In this document: positions 7,009 through 11,906 of the stretch, in pieces | Position numbering within the stretch: position 1 is the first letter of the stretch | Layout of the letters: every line of letters begins with the position of its first letter | Origin: Candidatus Latescibacterota bacterium | GTDB taxonomy: Bacteria > Latescibacterota > 4484-107 | DNA: 11,906 bases | Direction of reading: 5' to 3' | NCBI GenBank assembly: GCA_030613045.1 | Contig: JAUWMS010000027.1 | Span: forward strand, 1-11,906 | The notes under the pieces: generated by a model | Told to the model about the DNA's origin: nothing | The model's input: the letters and a program-made list of their open reading frames with translations, nothing else | The model's database searches: none | Made by a program: the position numbers and the translations under genes

Positions 7009-7088
7009 CACCGCAAAGACGCAAAGAACGCAAAGAACTTCAAGACCTGGGTTTCGTTTTTCTCTGCGTCCTTTGCGACTTTGCGGTG
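7009..7088. repeat. Large inverted repeat of CGCAAAG words
   Basis: The arm at 7009-7037 begins CACCGCAAAGACGCAAAGAA, and the reverse complement of 7060-7088 begins CACCGCAAAGTCGCAAAGGA. They agree at 26 of 29 positions around a 22-nt loop. Within each arm the word CGCAAAG recurs every 8-9 nt. It fills the spacer between the metallophosphoesterase-like gene (stop at 7097) and the FG-GAP gene, and could end or process the upstream transcript. There is no clear T-run, so a simple intrinsic terminator is not supported. Confidence 0.87.
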
Positions 7089-7096
7089 CGTATTCA

Positions 7097-8002
7097 TTAT
7101 TTCACCCGTCCTGAAAAATACGCCTCCACCATACGCGCTATTTCCGGATCGTCTGGAACGTGGCGGTCGAGCGGGATCATCTGGTTCCGGGTTCCCACGA
7201 TCCGTCCCTTCGGATCCACCGTCAGGTCCAATCGCCCTACGTACTCCCCATCCGGGCCGGCCTGCACAATAAACGTTTCTCCCAGTTTCAGCGGCTCCGG
7301 GAGCAGCACCTGCGTATGGCCTCCCACGATCACATCAATCCCCTGCACGCACTCGGCCAAAGCCACGGCGCCTTCATCACCGAGATGAGACAGCGCCACC
7401 ACGACGTCGGCCTGCCTCCGAAGTTCGGGCAGATAAAACTTCATCGTTTCTACAGGATCCGCAATGGTCAGGCCTCCGGTTTTATCCGGCTCCATAAACT
7501 CGAAAACATCCGGCCCCACCAAGCCAATCACCGCCACTCGAACGCCCGATAGCTTCTTCACGATATAGGGCGGAGCCACCCGCTTCCCGGTCTCCGCATC
7601 CTTCAAACAGGCCGATACCCACCGAAGCCCGGAGGTCAACACGCGCTCCGCAAAAAATGCCCGCCCGTTCGCAAACTCCTGATCTCCGATGGCGACCGCA
7701 TCGTACTTCAAAAGCCCATAAATTTTCAATACCACCGCATCCTTCTCAAACCGCTTCAAAGGCGACAGTACATCCCCCGAATCCAACAACAAGACCTCTC
7801 CTACCTCGTCGCGAATTTTCCGAAGCACACTCGCCCGCCGCGCCAATCCTCCTCTCGGATCGCCCGGACACGCACACGCCCTTAGCATCCCATTGTTGGA
7901 GCACGTGTACACCAACGTGACCGTCCGCAGTTCATCCGCCCAAACGCGCCTTCCAAAAAAAATGGTAACGCACACTATGAAATATCCCGTCCATCGCCGC
8001 AA
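7097..8002 (-). CDS. Exported metallophosphoesterase / 5'-nucleotidase-like protein with altered active site
   Basis: This 301-residue protein has an N-terminal signal peptide (about 1-22, ending RVWA) and a single domain related to the UshA/5'-nucleotidase metallophosphoesterase family. Retained family landmarks are LLLDSGDVL (D77 of the GD motif), VVALSHLGDEG (H206) and DVIVGGHTQ (H229). Others are replaced: the first DxHG motif reads CSNNG, with cysteines at C34, C43 and C45 followed by GGLARRA; GNHEF reads GDQEF (106-110); and the last His of GGHxH is Gln. It therefore probably binds metal differently or not as a phosphatase. The C-terminal substrate domain of classic 5'-nucleotidases is absent. 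The start is TTG 8002, with GGGGGAG 6 nt upstream. It begins 18 nt after the larC stop, so co-transcription is likely. The function is unknown. Confidence 0.8.
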   Translation of the reverse strand: MRRWTGYFIVCVTIFFGRRVWADELRTVTLVYTCSNNGMLRACACPGDPRGGLARRASVLRKIRDEVGEVLLLDSGDVLSPLKRFEKDAVVLKIYGLLKYDAVAIGDQEFANGRAFFAERVLTSGLRWVSACLKDAETGKRVAPPYIVKKLSGVRVAVIGLVGPDVFEFMEPDKTGGLTIADPVETMKFYLPELRRQADVVVALSHLGDEGAVALAECVQGIDVIVGGHTQVLLPEPLKLGETFIVQAGPDGEYVGRLDLTVDPKGRIVGTRNQMIPLDRHVPDDPEIARMVEAYFSGRVK

Positions 8003-8008
8003 CGCGCA

Positions 8009-8015
8009 CTCCCCC
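8009..8015 (-). promoter_or_regulatory. Ribosome binding site supporting a TTG start
   Basis: GGGGGAG with a 6-nt spacer to TTG 8002. No alternative ATG lies upstream of the signal peptide, so this decides the start. Confidence 0.65.
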
Positions 8016-8016
8016 G

Positions 8017-8037
8017 TTTTTCATTTTTCATTTCCTT
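8017..8037. repeat. Short heptamer array (TTTTTCA)
   Basis: Two TTTTTCA units and a partial third (TTTCCTT) in register. The minus-strand TGA inside it is the larC stop codon (8021-8023). Confidence 0.65.
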
Positions 8038-9187
8038 GCCCTCGTTCCGCCGCCCGATACACCTCCAGAATCGGCACGCCCCGCTCCTTTGCGATCCGCG
8101 CGCAGTCGTCGAACTCCGGCATCGCCTGCTCCCGGCCTCCGAAGCGTCCCACCTTGGTCCGAACCGGGCCGAACGCGGTATCCACAGTGCGCTCGCATCG
8201 GTGCACCTTCAGCCGGTCCACCTCGGACAGACGCACGCCCAATGTGGTCGTCTCCCGGAAGAGTACCTCCGAAATACGCGTAGTGGAGGCCGGATCGGTC
8301 AGCACACTAAGCAGCATGCCGGGGCGCCCCTTCTTCATCATCACCGGAGTCACGTACACATCCTTCGCACCCTCCGAAAGCAGCTTGTCCATCACGTATC
8401 CGGTGATCTCCGGGGTCATATCGTCTATGTTCGTCTCGATGAGCACGGAGTGATCCTCCTCCAGATCCTCCCGCGTCTCCCCAATCTGCACCCGGAGCAG
8501 ATTGGGCACTTCCTCCAATTCCCGCGTTCCCGCGCCGTATCCGATCCGCTCCGTCCGAAAAAGCGGCGCTTGTCCGAATTCCTTCGCCAGCGTGGTCAGG
8601 ATCGCCGCGCCCGTAGGTGTCACCAATTCCGCGCGGATGTCCGTGTGCTGAACCGGCACGCCCCGGAGCAGTTCCACTGTGGCCGGCACCGGTACAGGAA
8701 TCTTTCCGTGCATACTTTTGGTAATCCCGGTTCCTAAACGCAAGGTTGAGGCGTAGATTTCCTGTACGCCAAGCAACTCCGCGCCTACCACCGCGCCTAC
8801 AATATCCACAATCGCATCCACCGCGCCGACCTCGTGAAAATGCACTTGCTCCGGCGTGCTTCCGTGCACCTTCGCCTCGGCCTCCGCCAATCGCCGGAAA
8901 ATCTGCTTCGATTGCTCCTTCGCCGTCTCCGAGAGGGCGCTTTCGTCTAAGATCGTCACGATATCCGACAAATGCCGATGGGCGTGCTCGTGTTCCGTCA
9001 CCACATGTATCTTGGTTCCCATGATCTGATGGCGCTCCGTTTTCTCCTGCTCTAATTTGAATCCGGAGACGCTCAGTCCGCTTAGTGCGTCGGACAAATC
9101 CTTCAGGGACAATCCGGCATCCACCCATGCGCCCAGGATCATGTCCCCGCTGATCCCGGAGAAACAGTCGAAATAGGCGATTTTCAT
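8021..9187 (-). CDS. larC: LarC, nickel insertion protein for the nickel-pincer cofactor
   Basis: This 388-residue protein is LarC (former DUF111), the CTP-dependent enzyme that inserts nickel into the pincer cofactor used by lactate racemase and related racemases/epimerases. Family landmarks are YFDCFSGISGDM (5-16), the His-rich stretch HEHAHRHLSDI (66-76), VHFHEVGAVDAIVDIVGA (115-132), VTPTGAAIL (189-197), ETNIDDMTPE (251-260) and MMKKGRPG (283-290). In Lactobacillus plantarum LarC is made by a ribosomal frameshift joining two ORFs; here both parts lie in one uninterrupted frame. The start is ATG 9187, with GGGAG 5 nt upstream. A small palindrome (9198-9216) and a larger perfect one (9233-9307) lie just before it. 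No larA, larB or larE is present in the window. The downstream phosphoesterase-like gene is 18 nt away. Confidence 0.95.
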   Translation of the reverse strand: MKIAYFDCFSGISGDMILGAWVDAGLSLKDLSDALSGLSVSGFKLEQEKTERHQIMGTKIHVVTEHEHAHRHLSDIVTILDESALSETAKEQSKQIFRRLAEAEAKVHGSTPEQVHFHEVGAVDAIVDIVGAVVGAELLGVQEIYASTLRLGTGITKSMHGKIPVPVPATVELLRGVPVQHTDIRAELVTPTGAAILTTLAKEFGQAPLFRTERIGYGAGTRELEEVPNLLRVQIGETREDLEEDHSVLIETNIDDMTPEITGYVMDKLLSEGAKDVYVTPVMMKKGRPGMLLSVLTDPASTTRISEVLFRETTTLGVRLSEVDRLKVHRCERTVDTAFGPVRTKVGRFGGREQAMPEFDDCARIAKERGVPILEVYRAAERGQGNEK

Positions 9188-9197
9188 GTTATCTCCC

Positions 9198-9216
9198 GTG
9201 CTTGAGTACTAAGCAC
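9198..9216. promoter_or_regulatory. Small palindrome upstream of larC
   Basis: GTGCTTGAGTACTAAGCAC is palindromic except for one unpaired G. It lies immediately upstream of the larC ribosome binding site. It could be an operator or a short hairpin in the leader; no regulator is identified. Confidence 0.4.
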
Positions 9217-9232
9217 TTGCGGTTTTTCCTAT

Positions 9233-9307
9233 CGGAATTCAGGCTTTAGCCTTTCAGTTTGGCGCCGACACTCCCTCTCAGAATGAAAGGCTAAAGCCTG
9301 AATTCCG
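9233..9307. repeat. Perfect 24-bp inverted repeat (REP/MITE-like palindrome)
   Basis: The arm 9233-9256 (begins CGGAATTCAGGCTTTAGCCT) and the reverse complement of 9284-9307 are identical over all 24 nt. The 27-nt loop holds GGCGCC at its left side. The perfect match inside a region of gene decay suggests a recently acquired or maintained element, such as a REP-like or small transposon-derived palindrome. As RNA it would form a very stable hairpin ahead of larC. No transposase is in the window and no target-site duplication is evident. Confidence 0.9.
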
Positions 9308-9438
9308 AACAAGCGGTGAGCAGAAATTCGCAAGTTCAAGATGAAGAATACTTAAACCAGCGCGTTTTGTTTAGGGCTTCCCTCCAGAGTCTGGTTTTCT
9401 TTTCTCTAACGGCTTGCAGTCCTTCTTCCACCACGCAG
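9308..9438. other. Spacer without recognisable gene
   Basis: On the minus strand a frame continues past the hepT relic as FNCVVEEGLQAVREKKTRLW and further, ending at a stop near 9336. It has no start codon and I cannot assign it. It may be more of the decayed gene in a shifted frame. No other feature is visible. Confidence 0.35.
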
Positions 9439-9534
9439 TTAAAAATGGGCAACAAGAATTTTCCCGCTGCAATAATTTCCAATAAACGCTATGGCATCCA
9501 GAATATGCTGGGGATAAACCTGTTCACCTTTCAT
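9439..9534 (-). pseudogene. hepT/DUF86 remnant (N-terminal 31 codons)
   Basis: ATG 9534 opens a frame reading MKGEQVYPQHILDAIAFIGN, which matches the usual start of DUF86 HepT proteins (MKxxxVYxxHILDAIxxI), then stops after 31 codons at 9439. A complete HepT would need about 110 residues including RX4HXY, which is absent. The ATG overlaps the last codons of the nucleotidyltransferase remnant just upstream, the normal arrangement for these pairs, so this was once a working mntA-hepT unit. It is unrelated in detail to the intact pair at 5330-6123, which belongs to a different HepT branch. Recognition rests on one conserved stretch and on context. Confidence 0.65.
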
Positions 9535-9637
9535 AGATCACCCTCTTCCCCTTTTCCACGAAGGGTCGAATATAAGGGATCAGAGCACCCTCAGTCACCA
9601 AGTCCAACTCACTCATATAGATAAGAGAGTTTAACCT
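9524..9637 (-). pseudogene. mntA-type nucleotidyltransferase remnant (C-terminal end)
   Basis: In one frame the minus strand reads SELDLVTEGALIPYIRPFVE, then KGKRVIYER and a stop at 9524. This matches the C-terminal end of minimal nucleotidyltransferases (COG1669/MntA type), where DLVTxxAL.PYIR..V...VxYE is common. The catalytic part with GSx10DxD is missing: only about 38 codons separate the stop from the end of the neighbouring DUF5615 gene. That break suggests that the DUF433-DUF5615 cassette replaced or interrupted the older pair. The match is by recalled family pattern. Confidence 0.65.
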
Positions 9638-9641
9638 TTGC

Positions 9642-10016
9642 CTATAAGGTGGTAATGGCGCTCCGGATACGTAAACGACTATTCTGATAGACACAGAAGT
9701 GGTCTGGCAACTTATCGGCGTAGCCAGCGATGATCTTCTGAACGACTGCAACTTTCTCATCGCTTGGCGCATCTTCCAACCTGAGCAGCAAAACCCCTGT
9801 ATGAGGCTGACGAGAATGATACACCAACGCTCCGAAATCCTTATCCATCGTGACAACGAGACGCTGCTCACGTACGGCTAACGAAAGGATATCGTTGTCT
9901 GACATCCGGGGATCTAAGTCACGGACGGCCAGCACATCATATTTCTGAATGCGAAGCCACTCTTCAACAGCTTTCCCAACGCCTACGTCCACAAGAAATC
10001 TCGGCGGCATAGTCAC
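9642..10016 (-). CDS. DUF5615 PIN-like protein, probable toxin
   Basis: This 124-residue protein belongs to the DUF5615 PIN-like family, toxin partners of DUF433 antitoxins and probably RNases with a metal-binding acidic site. Landmarks are RFLVDVGVGKAVEEWL (first acidic residue D10), YDVLAVRDLDPRMSDNDIL (D40) and RLVVTMDKDFGALVY (D58 and D60). Family members usually read DENL or DANL after the first Asp; this one reads DVGV, so one common polar position is changed. The start is probably GTG 10016, overlapping the upstream TGA as GTGA; ATG 10010 is an alternative two codons in, with better spacing from GGAGG. It is cytoplasmic. It lies directly behind the DUF433 gene, so the two are translationally coupled. 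Confidence 0.82.
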   Translation of the reverse strand: MTMPPRFLVDVGVGKAVEEWLRIQKYDVLAVRDLDPRMSDNDILSLAVREQRLVVTMDKDFGALVYHSRQPHTGVLLLRLEDAPSDEKVAVVQKIIAGYADKLPDHFCVYQNSRLRIRSAITTL

Positions 10017-10252
10017 GCTGCCTCCACATAAAACGTCTTTTCTTCCGCGACGAGTTCAGCCGCGTATGTTAAGGCGGCCTGAATGTCGGCGGACTCCAAT
10101 TCAGGATAGTCGCCCAAAAGCTCTTCGGGCATGATGCCGTTAGCCAATGCCTTGAGAATCTGCTCCACGCTGATTCTCATGCCCCGGATCGTCGGCTTCC
10201 CGACAAGGACTTTCGGGTTCACTGTGATTCTCGAAAGCAAAGCTTCTTCCAT
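10013..10252 (-). CDS. DUF433 antitoxin-like protein
   Basis: This 79-residue protein matches DUF433, a small winged/helix-turn-helix-like family found as the antitoxin beside PIN or DUF5615 toxins (VapB45-like). The signature RITVNPKVLVGKPTIRGMRI (8-27), then VEQILKALANGIMPEELL and DYPELESADIQAALTYAAEL, covers the whole usual domain. It likely binds both its partner and its own promoter. I chose ATG 10252, with AGAAGGG 8 nt upstream, over ATG 10270, which lacks a site. Its stop overlaps the start of the DUF5615 gene by 4 nt. The module sits between xylulokinase and the mntA/hepT remnants. Family assignment is firm; autoregulation is inferred from relatives. Confidence 0.88.
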   Translation of the reverse strand: MEEALLSRITVNPKVLVGKPTIRGMRISVEQILKALANGIMPEELLGDYPELESADIQAALTYAAELVAEEKTFYVEAA

Positions 10253-10285
10253 GGCTATTTCCCTTCTCATAAATCCGGTTCGCTA

Positions 10286-10314
10286 TTCATTGCTCATTAG
10301 TCATCCTTCATTCT
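10286..10314. repeat. Heptamer array (TTCATTG / CTCATTA type)
   Basis: CAT recurs every 7 nt at 10288, 10295, 10302 and 10309. The units resemble the array at 4967-5000 but are more degenerate. It lies in the spacer between xylulokinase and the DUF433 gene. Confidence 0.65.
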
Positions 10315-10324
10315 TCGGATGACT
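10299..10324 (-). terminator. Hairpin just after the xylulokinase stop
   Basis: AGTCATCC and GGATGACT form a perfect 8-bp stem around a 10-nt loop, starting 1 nt past the TAA at 10326-10328. No U-run follows on the minus strand, so it may stabilise or attenuate rather than terminate. Confidence 0.45.
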
Positions 10325-10325
10325 A

Positions 10326-11858
10326 TTACCTCTTCCCGCTCACCATCTCCGCCCCCTCCTTAAACCGCTCCCGAAGCGCCGGATACAATGCGCGGAACAG
10401 GCCGTATCCCTCCCGATAGATCGCACTGTGCTCGGGGATCGGCTCGGTCACAGTTTCCACCTTTACCAACGCATCCGCGGCCTCCACCAGATCCTTGAAC
10501 ACGCCCGCTCCCACACCGGCCATCAGCGCGGCTCCGAACGCGGGCCCTTCGAGATTATTGACCGGCATCACCGGAGCCTCATAAACATCCGCGTGCAACT
10601 GCCGCCAGAACGCGCTCCGTGCGCCGCCTCCGGTGCCCCGAATCTCCTCCACGCGCACGCCCAATCCGCGTATAATCTCCAGCGAATCCCGCATCGCGTA
10701 GGTGATCCCCTCCAACACGGAACGCACCACGTGCGCCCGCGTATGACGCGCCCCGATCCCGAAGAACACCCCTCTCGCATCCGCATCCTGATGGGGCGTC
10801 CGCTCTCCGGTCAGATAGGGCAAAAAGAGGAGCCCCTCCGAGCCGGGCTGCGCCTGCTCCGCCTGCTTCGTCAACAGATCGTACGCATCCACGCCCGTGC
10901 GGGCTTCCATCTCCCGCTCCGCGCGTCCGAACACGTCCCGGAACCATCGCAGCGAGTTCCCGGCGGACAGGGTCACGCCCATCAAATACCAGCAATTCGG
11001 CACGCTGTGACAGAAGGTATGCACGCGCATTTCGGGATCCACCTTCACGGCGTCGCAGTGCGCCACCACCGTACCCGACGTGCCCACGCTGGAGAGGACC
11101 CGTCCCTCCTTCACAATCCCGGCTCCGGTGGCGCCGCACGCATTGTCCGCACCGCCGCCCACGACCGGCGTCCCCGTTTTCAGGCCGGTCTGCTCCGCCA
11201 CCTTCTTCGTAATCCGACCGCACACTTCCACGGACTCGTGCACCTCCGGCAGCATCTCCGGAGACAGATCGAGCGCATCCAACATCGCCTTCGACCACTT
11301 CCGCGCGCGCACGTCGAACAATAAGGTCCCGGCCGCATCCGACATCTCCATCGCCTTCTCCCCGGTCAGCCGAAACCGGATGTAGTCCTTCGGAAGCAAG
11401 AGCGTCTTCACCTTCGCATAATGCGCCGGCTCGTGCTCCCTCAGCCAGATCACCTTGGGCGCGGTGAAACCCTCCAGCGCGGGATTGGCCACCCAGCGCT
11501 CCAAATTTTCGATCCCGACGGTATCCGTGATCCAGCGGCACTGCGGCGCGGTCCGGCCGTCGTTCCACAAAATCGCCGGGCGGATCACCTCGTCCCGCTT
11601 ATCCAAAAAAACCGAACTGTGCATCTGCCCGGACAACCCGATCCCCGCGATGGCCTCGGGATCAATCTCTGAGATGACCTCCCGCACCGACGCGACCGTC
11701 CCTTTCCACCAGTCCTCCGGATTCTGCTCGGACCAATTGGGCCGCGGCGTAAACAAGGAATGCTCGACCGTAGCGCTTTTCAGCGTCCTTCCTTCCTCAT
11801 CCACCAGGATCGTTTTGACGCCCGTGGGGCCGATGTCAATGCCTAATAAGTATGCCAT
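10326..11858 (-). CDS. xylB: Xylulokinase (FGGY family)
   Basis: This 510-residue FGGY-family kinase phosphorylates D-xylulose to xylulose 5-phosphate for the pentose phosphate pathway. Landmarks are the N-terminal phosphate loop LLGIDIGPTGVKTILVD (4-20), SGQMH (76-80, typical of xylulokinases), LWNDGR (97-102), the FGGY signature GFTAPKVIWLREH (130-142), catalytic D238 in GGGADNACGATGAG, and the second FGGY signature around GVFFGIGARHTRAHVVRSVL. The phosphate loop reads GPTG where relatives usually have GTSG or GTTG. The start is ATG 11858, with GGAGG 5 nt upstream; upstream in-frame codons to 11906 run through a heptamer repeat and are probably not translated. No xylose isomerase or transporter is in the window; they may lie upstream. 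Full length for the family (about 480-520). Confidence 0.94.
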   Translation of the reverse strand: MAYLLGIDIGPTGVKTILVDEEGRTLKSATVEHSLFTPRPNWSEQNPEDWWKGTVASVREVISEIDPEAIAGIGLSGQMHSSVFLDKRDEVIRPAILWNDGRTAPQCRWITDTVGIENLERWVANPALEGFTAPKVIWLREHEPAHYAKVKTLLLPKDYIRFRLTGEKAMEMSDAAGTLLFDVRARKWSKAMLDALDLSPEMLPEVHESVEVCGRITKKVAEQTGLKTGTPVVGGGADNACGATGAGIVKEGRVLSSVGTSGTVVAHCDAVKVDPEMRVHTFCHSVPNCWYLMGVTLSAGNSLRWFRDVFGRAEREMEARTGVDAYDLLTKQAEQAQPGSEGLLFLPYLTGERTPHQDADARGVFFGIGARHTRAHVVRSVLEGITYAMRDSLEIIRGLGVRVEEIRGTGGGARSAFWRQLHADVYEAPVMPVNNLEGPAFGAALMAGVGAGVFKDLVEAADALVKVETVTEPIPEHSAIYREGYGLFRALYPALRERFKEGAEMVSGKR

Positions 11859-11873
11859 GGAAGCCTCCATCCC

Positions 11874-11894
11874 ATTTCGGATTTCGGATTGAAA
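11874..11894. repeat. Short heptamer array (ATTTCGG)
   Basis: ATTTCGG twice, then ATTGAAA, in 7-nt register upstream of the xylulokinase ribosome binding site. A single similar unit (GATTTCGGATTT) occurs at 6986-6997 upstream of the FG-GAP gene. Confidence 0.6.
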
Positions 11895-11906
11895 ACCCGC
11901 AATCAC

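Noticed and set aside
7009..7088. Intrinsic terminator for the phosphoesterase-like gene
   Set aside because: The hairpin is strong, but it has no following U-run on the minus strand and is built of repeated words, so I list it as a repeat.
7866..7903. Heme or Fe-S binding from the cysteines in the phosphoesterase-like protein
   Set aside because: The cysteines do not form CxxCH, and three cysteines with this spacing do not match a standard cluster motif.
9316..9624. Plus-strand open frame of 102 codons in the 9.3-9.6 kb gap
   Set aside because: No ribosome binding site or recognisable domain is visible, and the minus strand of the same stretch carries mntA/hepT-like fragments that explain the low stop density.
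10428..11324. Plus-strand open frame of 298 codons opposite xylB
   Set aside because: It is the antisense shadow of a conserved, full-length xylulokinase.

Overview
All credible genes in this 11.9-kb window lie on the minus strand, so transcription runs from position 11906 toward 1. Coding DNA is fairly GC-rich, while the spacers hold AT-richer tandem repeats. A 14-repeat beta-propeller protein ending in a FlgD-like/T9SS-type C-terminal domain, an FG-GAP protein, frequent toxin-antitoxin genes and abundant small spacer repeats suggest an uncultured or little-studied bacterium of the FCB/Poribacteria/Latescibacteria kind. That placement is inference; no rRNA or marker gene is present.

Layout in order of transcription: xylulokinase (11858-10326); a DUF433 / DUF5615 PIN-like toxin-antitoxin pair (10252-9642); the 3' end of an mntA-type nucleotidyltransferase gene and the 5' end of a hepT/DUF86 gene, both decayed (about 9637-9439); a perfect 24-bp inverted repeat (9233-9307); larC for the nickel-pincer cofactor (9187-8021), followed after 18 nt by an exported metallophosphoesterase-like protein lacking several metal ligands (8002-7097); an exported FG-GAP/VCBS protein (6969-6205); an intact mntA-hepT pair (6123-5330); an 81-residue protein of unknown function (5231-4986); a large exported double propeller (4897-2645); a FemAB/GNAT-like acyltransferase (2452-1451); and the N-terminal half of a GH38 alpha-mannosidase running off the window (1375-1).

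The genes do not form one pathway. Xylulokinase and alpha-mannosidase point to use of plant-type or glycoprotein sugars, the propeller and FG-GAP proteins to the cell envelope or surface, and LarC to nickel-cofactor enzymes. Between these lie two intact toxin-antitoxin modules and the remains of a third.

The most unusual feature is in the spacers. Nine short arrays of degenerate 7-nt tandem repeats, with different core heptamers, occupy most intergenic gaps, and three genes have their stop codon inside one. Three larger inverted repeats, two of them built from short repeated words, fill other gaps. The densest evidence of genome remodelling is 9233-9641, where a toxin-antitoxin cassette abuts a truncated older one next to a perfect palindrome.
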